Shown: piece by piece, positions 36,163-47,973 of the stretch | Layout of the letters: each line of letters begins with the position of its first letter | How positions within the stretch are numbered: position 1 is the stretch's first letter | Assembly: GCA_022432975.1 (NCBI GenBank) | Contig: CM039516.1 | Span: 35,365,157 to 35,429,156, forward strand | Direction of reading: 5' to 3' | Source of the DNA: Begonia masoniana | Taxonomy: Eukaryota; Streptophyta; Magnoliopsida; Cucurbitales; Begoniaceae | DNA: 64,000 bases | Notes under the pieces: model-generated | Told to the model about the DNA's origin: nothing | What the model saw: only the letters and a program-made list of their open reading frames with translations | Databases searched by the model: none | Translations under genes and position numbers: made by a program

Positions 36163-36257
36163 GACTGCAGCAACCAAACCCCATGAGCTCAACCCGCCAA
36201 CCTTCTCAACTCATCAGCTTGAGGCACAAAGTCCTCATCTGGAGGATCCATACCTAC

Positions 36258-38915
36258 TGTAGCAACCCTTACCCGTATCCTAATTTTATCGTATAAAATT
36301 TTTCTTTTCTCTATAACCCTATAATATTACGTCGTAATTTAAACCATTGAAAACCATTTAAAAAAATAAGAGAAAACATTTAAGTAAAAATAATTAAAAC
36401 AGGGGAGGGATCTACCTAAATCTGGAGAATCATTGAAAATCATTGAACAAAACGTATTTAAGGTGAGGAAAACTTAAAGAAAAATAAACAATTAAAGAAA
36501 ACAGAATTAAACATAAAAGGAATCGGCCATCAATTGGAAGGGCAAAATCATCATAGGGCGGCAGATTACACAAGGATGTGGGTTTCTTTCAATGAACAGT
36601 GGAAGTCAACCTTCATTCTATCGGGTTTGGACAACAGGACTGTATACAACCGTGGACTTTTAAATCTGAACAACTCGTGGACATTTAACACAGAAGGCTT
36701 TATGGACGACGAAGCCAGAAGGCATCGCGGACAATAAAGACAGAAGGCTTCGAGGACAATAAGGACAAAAGGCTTCGAGGACGACGAAGCCAGAAGGCAT
36801 CGTGGACTTTAAGGACAGAAGGCTTTGTGGACGACGAAGCCAGAAGACATCGTGGACTTTAAGGACAGAAGGCTTCGTGGACGACGAAGCTAGAATGCAT
36901 CGTGGACTTTGAGGACAGAAGGCTTCGTGGACGACGAAGTCAGAAGGCATCGTGGTGAGACGATCGCTGGGCGCGACCAAAGAGGGGGAGGCGATCGATC
37001 GCCCAAGGCAGGCGATCGATCGCCATGCTCTCTGGAATTTTTCTAGAGAGCTCGGCTCCCTCTTTTCCTTTTCTTCCTTCTTCTTCCTTGCATACCAACT
37101 TAAACACAACCATTTTTCTTCCTCAATTACTATTAACTCCACACACGCCTTCCCATTACCATTTGACATCAAACCACCCGATACTCCTACGTCCTCCATA
37201 ATCTCATTCAAAATCGACTCAAGACGCATTTAACACGAAATACGTTTTCACGAAAACGAACTGCATGGATATGTTTAAAAAAAAAACGAACATTTCCCTA
37301 ATACCAAACATTTACAAAACAAGTTTCCAAAACGTTTAACAACTTCAAAACACAAACCTATCAACTAGTCCAGATCCAAAGATCTTATAATGTTCTATCT
37401 GTACAAATATTTTCCTTAAACGTTTTCTATCCAAAATAACCCAAAATACCTACATACGTTCCCACGGGTCATGAAATGCCTCGAATGCGCCAGCACACTC
37501 CCGCGATCATTCTTCATCAACTGGACTCATACTTCAAGAGGAGGAATGTTGTCCTCACCTATTTCGATATCACCTACACCATATAGACACACTATGAGCT
37601 AAAGGCTCAGTAAGTTTCATAAATGTAAATGCATGCTTTGCATATGAGTTTCAGAAATCATGTAACATCTTTCTTATCATTACGTCGCAGACAGAATGTT
37701 ACCGAGGTCTCAGCCTATTAGATGGAGAGGACATATCCCGCGGTTAGACTGCCATCTTTACCTAACGGGGGGGTACACGCTTACATCTGTAAACAGCCGT
37801 GCCTGAGCCCCACCTCGCATGACCAGATAATAGATTACATAGATTCATTTCGTTCCTTCATTTCATTTTCTTAAACACGTGCAGAAATCTATTTTCATGC
37901 TATTTTTAAGAGACGTGATGCATGAACAGTTAAATGCATAAAGTAAACATACATCATAAGTATCATCAAGACAATAAAAGCAATTAAAAGCACATCCTAT
38001 AAAAGAACTAATCTTAAATACCCAACCAAAGCATTTAAACAAACAATTCATCAAAGATCCTCGACGCGACCTCGATGTACGGTGTAGGCCAATCGGCCAG
38101 AGTAAGTCACAAGAACTTACCTCGTGTCCGTTGCAATCCAAGCTCCATCCATGAACTTTGTTCACCTAAGGCAATTTCGCAACATTGTCGTTAAAACGAA
38201 TTTAAACTATTAAACATCCAAGTTAATGAAATCCTTAATTAAAGAAATCTCCTAAACTCTAAATCACATTTTTAACGAAACCCTAAACGAAACCCTAACC
38301 GTCAAGCGACACGAAAACTACGAATAAACTTTCCAAAACCATAGAACCTTACCTAGAGCGTTGATTGGAGGAGAAAACACGAAGAAAACGAGTCAATCGG
38401 AGGAAGAACGATCGTCGGAATGGAAGAACACAGTGAAAGGCGATGAAGAAATCGCCTGGAGAAGAAATCACGGAGGAGTTTTCGTGAAGTGGTGGAGGAG
38501 AAAGAAAAATGATGGTTTTTAATTAAAATTTGGCTTGGTAAATTACCATAACGCCCTTCCATTGTTTTTATATTAATTTTGTCCTTCGTTTCGTTAATTA
38601 GCTAACGATTCGTTTTCTCCAAATCTCCTTACTTCACCAATAACTTCAACTTATTATCAAGGTTCCATTAAAATTGTCCGTTTGCAATTCGGACCCCGTT
38701 TACTATTTTTACCAAAGTATCCTTTATATTACGATGAACGTAATTCTTGTAAAATTAGCGGTAAACTCCTAAAATTCTCTAAAATTTTCTTAAAATCCTT
38801 ATTAATTATTAGGATTGTAATAACGCTTTCTTTTTGCAAAATGGACTTGATTTGACATAATAACAAAAATGCCATTATATTAAAATATTAATATTCCGTA
38901 CAGTGGGGTATTACA
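36258..38915 (-). mobile_element. Solo LTR, family A, nested in the family B solo LTR
   Basis: On the minus strand begins TGTAATACCCCACTGTACGG and ends GGGTTGCTACA, like the LTR at 48-2366. Flanks CCTAC (36253-36257) and TCTAC (38916-38920) form a 5-bp target copy with one mismatch. The broken host LTR can be followed across it. It contains GCGATCGATCGC palindromes (36990-37025) and, unlike the other family A LTR, a block of GGACGACGAAGCC repeats at 36660-36955. Confidence 0.88.
36660..36955. repeat. Diverged copies of the 50-bp minisatellite in family A LTR
   Basis: About six imperfect copies of the unit seen at 35661-36162, with variant lengths (TCGAGGACAATAAGGAC forms). They stop abruptly at the GATCGATCG block. 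Confidence 0.85.
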
Positions 38916-39953
38916 TCTACAACAGGGAGTTCAACTATGAGCCTAGAGCTCAGTAAGAACATGAAATGCGGTGATGCGTATGCTGTGCATGAACATTTTA
39001 AAATATATGAACATTACATTACTTTACATTACGTTCAATGGACAGGAAAGTATAAGTGGGAAGAAGAGCTGGCGCAACAGGAGTACATGCCACAACAGGA
39101 CATAACAGGAGTACATGAAAGGATGTCAGTCCTCGTCCACACTTAACCATACATTACATTACAGGTTTTATCTTTCTTAACTTCAAATCCGGATGCTGAA
39201 AACATTTACAGGGTTTTCCAGAAAACGTGAATGCATGAACAGGTATGATGCTTAAACTCAACATATACAGGTGACAGAATAAAAACTACGAGAAACAGAA
39301 CACAAAGAACACGTTTAACTTAAAGCATAACCTACGACCTAACTACCCCAACCAAAACCTAGTATCTCCTTGCCGTAGGGCCAACTTATATGCATGAACT
39401 TACCTGTTGTCCGAAATGCAGCAAGCTTTGCATGCACGACAACTGTGGTTCGCGAACCTAGAGTACGCAAAATCGGACATTAACCTAAACTTCAAAAAAA
39501 GAACTAACGTTTAACCTAAACTCTTTAACTATCGTAGAAGGTTACCTGTAACTGGAGGAAATAGGAGAAATGAAGTTTTTGGAAATATCGTAGTCGCCTG
39601 GAAGAGAGAAAACAGAGAGGAGAAGAAGAAAATGCAAAGTGTTTCACGTAGAGGGGAAGAGAAAGGAAGAAGAAGGTATAGTTTCTTCCACAAGATTGCC
39701 AAGTGTCAATCATCCATTGGCTTCCTCCCACCAACCTTAATTGGCTTCCCATTTTGCCCCTCCATGCATTTCTAACTATTGGTTTTTAACTAAATTACTA
39801 TTTAGTTCGTCGAATCGGTTTTACGAATCACCCTCATTCAATTGAACACGTTGACAATTTCATTAAAAATAGTCGTTGCATTAACATCAGAGTAACTCCG
39901 CTTAATTATTCGGGGAATAATTACATAGGTAAAATGCCGGGTGTTACAATATT

Positions 39954-40414
39954 AGCAGAATTGTATAAAATTAAATAACCAATAATAAATTTGATGCTTT
40001 CGTAATTAATTTATTAAATATGAATTGATAACTAATAACTAGAAGATTGATTAATTAATCTAAATAATTGCATTTGAATAGCATAGATAAACCAATTATA
40101 TAGAAACAGAAATGAAAATGAAAACAAGTTTTTAAAAGAAATATTATAAATATTTTATTTTAAAAAAATAGAAAAGGAGATGCTTCTTTTGAAGAATACA
40201 AGTCATGGTTTTGCTGCTAAAATATAAGTTCTTTTCAAAAGACATTAGAAACTCTTAAACTCAAATTTCACAATTGAAAATATTCCATTTCTCAATATAA
40301 AATCGATTCATTAGGAATCAATACGATATAAAAGGGGAGTGAATTAAGCTATTAAGATTTTTTTCATACTTAAACCTTAACTCATTTACAATTCTAAAGG
40401 ATTAATTTCCCTCC
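39954..40414. other. AT-rich spacer, unit 2
   Basis: Right half of the spacer split by the solo LTR; matches 7385-7845. No gene. Confidence 0.6.
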
Positions 40415-40419
40415 ATCAC

Positions 40420-41409
40420 TATGATGACTCGACTTGTCACGTATATGGTGGAACCACCCATGCTCCGCGGATCCTCAGAGGCTCGAGGGCCCAGTTGGGG
40501 CCAAAGGTGGGTTAAAACTCTGTGGATCCTAGAGGGTTGGGCCGGAGGGTTCAACGAAAACTTCACGGATCCCAGAGGGTTGGGCCGGAGGGTTCGGTCG
40601 TTGAAAGTGGGGTCGTCACAATCTCACATCGCTTGGGGAAGTATGTGGAAATGAAACATATGTAAAGAGACCCTCTCAACATAGCAAGACGCGTTTTGGA
40701 GCACAATTGGCGACGGATCCCATAAGAACTCCGAAGTTAAAAGTGCTTCGTCAAGAGTATTTCTAGGTTGGGTGACCTTCCCGGAAGTCCTCGCCAAACA
40801 AAGCCGTGAGGGGAGGATATTGGGCTGCGGCCCAATCCCCAGAGCGGACAATATCTTGCTGGGAAAAAGGGTCGTTACAAATGGTATTAGAGCCTGTACC
40901 CAACCGAAAATGTGGCCAACGAGGACGTTGGGCCCCCGAGGAGGGGTGATTATGATGACCGACTTGACATGTATGTGGTGAAACTACCCATGCTCCGCGG
41001 ATCCTCAGAGGTTCGAGGGCCCGGTTGGGGCCAGAGGTGGGTTAAAACTCTGCGGATCCCAGAGGGTTGGGCCGGAGGGTTCAACGAAAACTCTGCGGAT
41101 CCCAGAGGGTTGGGCCGGAGGGTTCGGTCGTTGAAAGTGGGGTCGTCACAATCTCACATCGCTTGGGGAAGTATGTGGAAATGAAACATATGTAAAGAGA
41201 CCCTCGCAACATAGCAAGACGCGTTTTGGAGGACAATTAGCGACGGATCCCATAAGAACTCCGAAGTTAAAAGTGCTTCAGCGAGAGCAATTCCAGGTTG
41301 GGTGACCTTCCGGGAAGTTCTTGCCAAACATAGCCGTGAGGGGAGGATATTGGGCTGCTGCCCAATCCCCAGAGCGGACAATATCTTGCTGGAAAAAGGG
41401 GTCGTTACA
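40420..41409 (+). mobile_element. Cassandra element with internal-LTR-internal-LTR arrangement
   Basis: Order on the plus strand: part of an internal domain (40420-40612), LTR (about 40613-40879), primer site and internal domain (40880-41142), LTR (about 41143-41409). Both LTRs carry a 5S rRNA-like stretch (GACGGATCCCATAAGAACTC followed by GAAGTTAAAAGTGCTT, about 40711-40800 and 41241-41330). The internal domains contain repeated GGATCCCAGAGGGTTGGGCC. Flanks ATCAC at 40415-40419 and 41410-41414 look like a target duplication, and the unoccupied site is at 7846-7850. A leading LTR is missing. Confidence 0.85.
40882..40893 (+). other. Primer binding site of Cassandra, one mismatch
   Basis: TGGTATTAGAGC just after the LTR end GTCGTTACA; one transition away from the iMet-complementary TGGTATCAGAGC. 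Confidence 0.8.
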
Positions 41410-42402
41410 ATCACAATCAATGTATTAGCTCATATAAGCAATCAAATCAACAAGCAAGTAATGAGAGAGAGAAAGTGTTGAAAATAACAGTAGAGAGAGA
41501 ATGAAAGGTAACTAACGTTTTAACCTAGAGTAGGGTGAGGCACGATTCGATTTGGTTTGGTTCCGGTGCAGAATCAAACAAAATCGTGAAATAATGGTTC
41601 CTATTGTTTGAAACTGAAACCATGAGAATTGGAAACGAATTGTTGTTTCCAAAAATAAAATAAATAAATAATTTTTATTCAAATACATATATTTATTATT
41701 GATTTTTGACTGTTTTTTTAGAGTTTCAGTCAATTTTGACAAGAATTATGAATTATTTATAAGTTTGGGTTGGATTTGAACGAAATTTGAGTGAAATTTT
41801 TTACTAGCAAGACGCGTTTTGGAGCACAATAGGCGACGGATCCCATAAGAACTCCGAAGTTAAAAGTGATTCGGCGAGAGCAATTCCAGGTTGGGTGACC
41901 TTCCGGGAAGTTCTTGCCAAAGAAAGCCGTGAGGGGAGGATATTGGGCTGCGGCCCAATCCCTAGAGCGGACAATATCTTGCTGGGAAAATGGGTCGTTA
42001 CAATCACAATCAATGTATTAGCTCTTATAAGCAATCAAATCAACAAACAAGTAATGAGAGAGAGAGAGTGTTGAAAATAACAGTAGAGAGAGAATGAAAG
42101 GTAACTAATGTTTTAACCTAGAGTAGGGTGAGGCACGATTCGATTTGGTTTGGTTCCGGTGCAGAATCAAACAAAATCGTGAAATAATGGTTCCTATTGT
42201 TTGAAACCGAAACCATGAGAATTTGAAACGAATTGTTGTTTCCAAAAATAAAATAAATAAATAATTTTTATTCAAATACATATATTTATTATTGATTTTT
42301 GACTGGTTTTTTAGAATTTGAGTTAGTTTTGACAAGAATTATGAATTATTTATAAGTTTGGGTTGGATTTGAACGAAATTTGAGTGAAATTTTTGACTCA
42401 CG
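41212..42402. repeat. 593-bp tandem duplication including part of Cassandra
   Basis: The block from TAGCAAGACGCG (41212) through the Cassandra LTR end, flanking DNA and half of the hAT-like element (to 41804) is repeated from 41805. The second copy then runs on through the whole hAT-like element. The 41805-42002 part is thus a truncated Cassandra LTR with no independent insertion. Confidence 0.88.
41531..41804. mobile_element. Truncated hAT-like element (first tandem copy)
   Basis: Left 274 bp of the element at 42124, starting TAGGGTGAGGCACGATTCG. Cut by the tandem-duplication joint. Confidence 0.6.
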
Positions 42403-42580
42403 GTTCAGTTTGGTCATCACATTTTTTAACCCCAAAAACTATGAACTGAATCATTATCAACAATTCCTCCACTCGTAAAATAGTTTACACTTAATATAGC
42501 GGTCAGAATCATATCGAAATTGAACTGAACTATTAGTTTTGGTTCGAACCACGATTTTGGTATGATTCTGCTTAATTCTA
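42124..42580. mobile_element. Non-autonomous hAT-like element, unit 2
   Basis: Counterpart of 7969-8427. Flanks ACCTAGAG (42116-42123) and ACCTCGAG (42581-42588) match at 7 of 8 positions, supporting an 8-bp hAT target duplication. Confidence 0.65.
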
Positions 42581-43220
42581 ACCTCGAGGTTTAAAATACT
42601 CATGGGGCTTAATTCAATGTTTAAATTATCCAAAATTCAAATTAAGATATCATATATAATTACCCTAAAATTTAAAGTTTAAATTATTAATTATCCTATA
42701 TTATACATTTTCAAGTCTCTCTCATCTCATTTTCATGACATTTGCGCAATTAGCACACGTTTAGTAAAATGCTCCCAATGGGCTGCAGACCAACTTCATG
42801 GGTTTGAATTTAGTCGTTTATTCAGTCAATTTGTTTGACTTGGTATCCCTTAAAAAATATTTATTTATTAATTTAATTCATCTATTATTGTCTGGAAGTT
42901 AAGATTTTTATTTCATTTTTTTTATAAATATACAACAATTTTTCAGTGACGCTACCTACTAATGATGAAAAAATACCTCAGCACAAAACTTGATCATATA
43001 TTTACTTTTCCAAGTTTGAACAATTTCAATAGAACAAAAACAACTAAAGCAAAGAAACCATCCCTTATCACATCTTCTGGGTGTCCAAATTCACACCCAG
43101 TTACAAAAAAAAAGTGCTACGAGCAAAAAATTCACATACAGATAAGCATTATAGGTCTACTCATCGAAGTAGGAAATAATAATCCCAGTATAGAATCCAA
43201 ACCACCAAACGAGACTTTTT
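42581..43220. other. Spacer, no gene seen, unit 2
   Basis: Aligns with 8428-9076. The 179-codon plus-strand ORF at 42962 overlaps the ALKBH last exon on the other strand and is not conserved in unit 1; it is not a gene. Confidence 0.5.
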
Positions 43221-44858
43221 TCAGTTATCAGAGTTCACCCTCATCCTCCTCCTATCGACTGGCCTGTATCGAGCTCGGGCTAAATCACAAGGCTCTGATC
43301 GAGTGTCATACCTCTCCCCATATCTTCTTGTATTTAGATTATTGCCCCTCCCCAATAATGACAGTCCCTTCACATCATTCTCAGATCCAGGAGAGTTTAA
43401 TTTATGTATTTTGCCTGTATTGTAAGGCAATGGCTGAATTCCCCGCAGATCCTGTTCTGAAACAAATCCCACAGGCCGTTTGGATTCATCCATTATTCTA
43501 AATGTGATTGATATTCTGTCAGAGAGTTTAAAGGGGCTAGAGATTTAGTAGGTGGTCAAAAATAACTTCAAAAACCAACAAATTTACACTATTTAAACTG
43601 CAAAAACTACCTCTTAGAAGGAATAGCAGGTACGCAATGCTTGGCTACATCAGCTCTATTTCCATTTAAAACAAGAACAGATCTGCAATGAAACCACCGT
43701 CTATAAAATCTTTGCATTACAAATTTTAGAAAGGGATCCAGAATAAAATCTATGATTGTTAAAGCAAAAACTTGCAAAACAAAGTCAAATCACAGAGTAT
43801 AAACGTAAAATTATGGAAAGAATGAAACTTTTACTTACCCCATAGGCAGAGGAATTGAAGTTGTGCCGGAAAATTCACCAGGGCCAATAATCTCGAGGTT
43901 AGCTCCGAAGATAATATCACATTCACTAAGGAACGATACAGTGCAAAATGGCCGTACAAAATCATGGTTGTCGATATGAGGAGGGATGCAGTCTCCTTCG
44001 TCATAGATGTTGACAATGCAACTATTGGGCACACATGATGGAGGAAGCACATGCCATTTAACCAGCCTCCTAATTATAACTTTAAAAAGATTGGGAATTG
44101 GATCCACATTTTGTAACAGCCCAGACCCCGTTCCCGCAAGCCCGAACCGTGCAGGTCCCACCGATGGGCTGCTGCCACATGGCGGACTCAGTCCCAACCA
44201 CGTGTACTCACGATCTTCTCTCTCCCTACAGAGGGTTTTGTCCTTCCTCCCTACTCGAACCCAGGACCTCAGGGACAAGTACCTGGGTTACGAATGAGGA
44301 GTACCACTGAGCCAGCTAGCTCAGTGGTACTCCTCAATTGTAGCCCATCGGTGGTACTCCTCACTTGTAGCCCATCGGTGGTACTCCTCACTTGTAGCCC
44401 AGGGACTTGTCCCTGAGGTACTGGGTTCGAGTGGGGGGGAAGGCAAAAACCCTCTTCAGGGGGAGGGAAGATCGTGAGTACACGTGTACCGCCCTGCGGG
44501 GACCCACGTGGCAGCAGCCCATCGGTGGGAACTACACGACTTGCCTGGCCTCAGATTCGGGGGTGAGCCCTGGTCCGGGGGGAGGTCGTTACACATTTTC
44601 ATGCTGAAGAATACCAGGCTGATTGCCATTTTTATCCTGCCGCCAAAATCAAAAGTTGTTAATTGTCATTCTTCTAATTCACGCTCTAAAGAACAAAGTG
44701 GGCTACTAGAAAGAACAAGACATTAAAAGAACATAAACATAGACAGAAAGAATAAGAAAAATAAAAAATCACGGTTGCATAATTATAACAGCATCCAAAT
44801 TAGATCGTTATACGTCCCTTGCCCTACATCCACTTTCTAGGAGCCGTAAAAGTTCGTT
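43221..44858 (-). pseudogene. ALKBH9/10-type fragment, copy C (unit 2)
   Basis: Exons in gene order: 44858-44773, 44636-43839, 43682-43611 and 43515-43221, the same four as copy B. All acceptors still end in AG. The HxD exon is clean apart from an insertion: a 482-bp palindromic element sits in its coding sequence at 44112-44593. A TAG replaces the Lys after RKWM in the first exon (44823-44825 region). The last exon (RMDESKRPVGFVSEQDLRGI) is open. Without the insertion this would be the best preserved copy, but it still lacks the N-terminal half and carries a stop. Family role: 2-oxoglutarate/Fe(II)-dependent RNA m6A demethylation. Confidence 0.87.
44112..44593. mobile_element. Palindromic LTR-like element with tRNA-like pol III boxes
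   Basis: 482 bp with ends TGTAACAGCCC and GGTCGTTACA and exact CATTT target copies (44107-44111, 44594-44598); the empty site is at 5015-5019. The whole element is an inverted repeat with arms of about 200-240 bases around GAGCCAGCTAGCTC. Each arm has a tRNA-type A box and B box pointing outwards: minus strand TGGCTCAGTGG (44314-44304) and GGGTTCGAGT (44262-44253); plus strand TAGCTCAGTGG (44317-44327) and GGTTCGAGT (44424-44432). In the right arm a roughly 30-base unit (CCCATCGGTGGTACTCCTCA) is repeated between the boxes. No ORF is credible. Termini and 5-bp target size are LTR-like, not SINE-like. Confidence 0.8.
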
Positions 44859-47800
44859 CTGCAAGAAGGACAGATGTTTATCTTAAAAAAAAACCTATAA
44901 AAATCTTCCAAAATCATTTGATGTAAGAACTCTTAAACCAAACAATTTCACCCACATTATCACAAACAAGACCAATGATGCTTAAAGTTTTGGTACAATT
45001 TGATAAGAAGTATTAATACAGACCATGCAAATAAGATATTGAAATACACAGCTAAAAGACTGGATGAAGTTACAAAATCAATTAGACAATTTTTGATATT
45101 TATGAATAGTTGACATTAATATAATTAATGTCAATAAATCTACAGTTTAGCAGAAGGATAACAGCCAAAACTACTTGTCAATTAAATCTTCCACTGATAT
45201 ATTAAACGTTAAAAATCAAGGATCGGGGGACTCGGTTTGGTATTCTGGTCAGGTAGTTCCCTGTTCTGTCTCGGCTCCTCTTTGGGATGCAATGTTTATG
45301 CAATGACCAATGGTATACATCACAAAGTGTTAGATTAAGTAGTTTTGTTACGATGAGACTTTGAGAATTTGTTTGTTATTATGTTACAACATTAATTACT
45401 TGATGATTTATTTATCGTTATGAAAGGATGAGATTTAGGATTGATGTTATATTTTATGATTATATTGATGATAATGATGGTCGATGATGCGTTATAGTAT
45501 AGACTTTTGATTGTAATATATTCTTAAATGATATGATTATATTGATGATGATGTCGCTCGAAGATGTGTTATAATATAAACTTTTGATTGTGATGTTTGT
45601 TAGATGATATGATTATATTGAAGACGATGTCGCTCAAGGATATGTTTTGTTTGATGATTTGATAAATATAAATATATTGATGGTTTTATGATATGTATTA
45701 AGTTATGATTGAATAGAAAGAACTGACGAATTGATTCGATGGTATGTTATGTTTTACATCTTATGTTTATGTATGACTCATGCATCATATAAAAGAATTC
45801 ATCTTAAAAAACATTTAAAGATTACAAAGAAAAAAAGAAAGACTGATGAAAAAGACAGATAGAAAGATGAAAATATGAGAGAATGACTGAATAAACGCGA
45901 CTTTTATTGTGAGGCAAGATTACGAGTTGGTTGTTCAATAAGACGGGATCATGAGGTGTCTTTTTGCTTCTCTATACTGAATTACATCCAACAAATTGAC
46001 TGTATATCAAAATTAAAGCAAGAATAAAAACTCCTCACAACATGTTCCTTTCTTTTGTCATCTATTTTACTTAGTTTCTTCTTTAAAAGTCTCATATAAT
46101 TTGATGGGTGCTTCTTTTATCAATGACAATTTTCACAATATATGATCATGTTGATCCACACAAACAAATACGATAGAATAGTCTCTGCAAATTAGTTATG
46201 AGTTCTTTTTACATTTACAATGAACTAATAATTTATTTTTATTAATAATTTATTTGATTATTTTAATGATGAATGAAAGAGAAATTTGAAAACTAGTGGG
46301 GTTATTTGTACAGTTTGAGTTTGTGTATTTAATTTGTATGAAATTATCTAAATATATATATTGATGGTCATCCTCTCTATTCTCACCATACTTATGTGTT
46401 ATTATGTTCCTATCTGACACGCTTCAAACTAATGACAATTTGTATAACAACACAAGCACTAGTTCCCCTTGTATTTTCAATTTGACAATTACCGAGGTTC
46501 CCCAGATTCCAACAGACACAAATAATGCAAAACAGATTCAAATACTATGAAATTTTAACAAGAGTTTACCTCTCACGTGTATGAGATACCCTTAAAATTT
46601 TAATGGAAACATGTAGTGGTCAAAAAGTTATGCACAGAAGAGTCAGGATGGCTGAAATCGCTCGGATATACTACTATGTTGGCCGAGAGAAGACTAACTT
46701 ATGAGCAGCACAACTTTTTCTATATAACTTCAAATAACTTGAAAATTTAACACAATCTTACTTGGGGTGTGATTGTAAGACCCTAACAATTTCAAATGTT
46801 GATTCGTTGTGGATGAGAAGTTATGCAGAGGGGAAAGGCTGCTGGTTTGGAAGGTGGTAAAAGTTGTACCTCTCGAGTATATGGCTCTTCTAAAGGAAGA
46901 ACACTCCAGCTCGTAAAGAAAAAATGTATACACTTTTTCTATGAATACTACCCTCCAAGAAGGTAGTGAAAATAGAAATAATAAGAGCTTTCAAGAATAC
47001 TCACAAACTTGAAAACAATGGACACCAAAGTGCTAGGATATGACTCACTAGCGACAATGAGTTTTGAGACTCAAAGTGGCTTGGTTATTTTTTAACATAA
47101 CTTCAGCTTTTCATTCCCTCAAAAGTGGCTACTATAGTAGCTAAGAGAAGGCTAAATATCCCTCCTCAATTACCATTTAGGGTTCAGCTCACAAAAATGA
47201 GAAGAAAACTCTAGATGTGGCATGCCATTCGGCCACCTCATTGGCTGAGTACAACATTTCTCTCTCCCACGAACAAGTGTACTTTTCTCCCTTCAAATGC
47301 AGCTCATTTCTCTGAATAAATGTAGCTCATTCTCCTTCCAAACGTGTTCAGCCATGCATGTAAGGCAATATAAAAGAAACTAAGTGTTTTTTATGAAAAG
47401 AAAATAAGATATGCTCGGTTCATCATTTGTCAAAAGGAATATAAATTTATCCTTCAACAATTAATGTTGTCGAGTGTTGCTCCTAAGTTAACACATGGAG
47501 AGGCTTCTCCAATTCTAGGATGTTTGATTCCCACATCAAACCCTCAAAATAGTATTTTCTTTCAAAAAGAACAAACTTATTAGAAAGAGAATCAGCCGAG
47601 GCCAAGGTCTTGGCTCAAGATCGTGTCATGTGTCCTTGAGGTATGTCACTATCTAATGTGAAGAAATAAAACGTGTCAAAGTCAATCTTAGTTTGAGTGA
47701 CATGAAAGAGTCTAAAGGTTAAATTCAGCGGATTAAAAGACAAAAATATGATCTTTTTAATTTTCCAGCTCAATTGATAAGATAATGAGAAAAATGGAAA

Positions 47801-47968
47801 ATTCAGATTAACATCAACTTGTTACAATAAATTTAAATCATTATTCTAAAAAATGAATATAATGGATAATGAACTCGTATTATTCTACTATTACAACAGT
47901 TATCTGATTCTTATATTTTGTTTTAAAACTTGCTCATGATTGAGACTCTAACATGTGTTTATACAACT
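44859..47968. other. 3.1-kb spacer without recognised genes, unit 2
   Basis: Counterpart of 10228-13331. The minus ORF 46730-46933 is also partly open in unit 1 but shows no motif. The CTTAA site at 47969-47973 is unoccupied here. Confidence 0.55.
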
Positions 47969-47973
47969 CTTAA

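Larger units (their letters stand above)
34447..39948 (-). mobile_element. Solo LTR, family B, carrying a nested LTR and a minisatellite
   Basis: On the minus strand begins TGTAACACCCGGCATTTTAC and ends CGGGCTGTCACA. Exact ATATT target copies lie at 34442-34446 and 39949-39953, and the unoccupied site can be read in unit 1 near 7379 and unit 3 near 63256. Total 5502 bp, of which 2658 bp is a nested family A LTR. The remainder is family B sequence enlarged by GTGGAC-rich repeats (34890-35160) and a 50-bp array. Long minus ORFs here are repeat artefacts. Confidence 0.93.

Noticed and set aside
36660..37229. 189-codon minus-strand ORF
   Set aside because: Covers the 50-bp-type repeats and the GATCGATCG block of a solo LTR; repetitive product, not conserved in the other family A LTR.
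42962..43501. 179-codon plus-strand ORF
   Set aside because: Lies opposite the last ALKBH exon and continues into its 3' flank. The unit 1 copy is broken by a longer A tract, and the minus strand has the recognised protein.
44253..44432. A functional tRNA gene
   Set aside because: A and B boxes are present but I cannot fold a convincing acceptor stem or anticodon arm, and the sequence is duplicated in inverted orientation inside an element.
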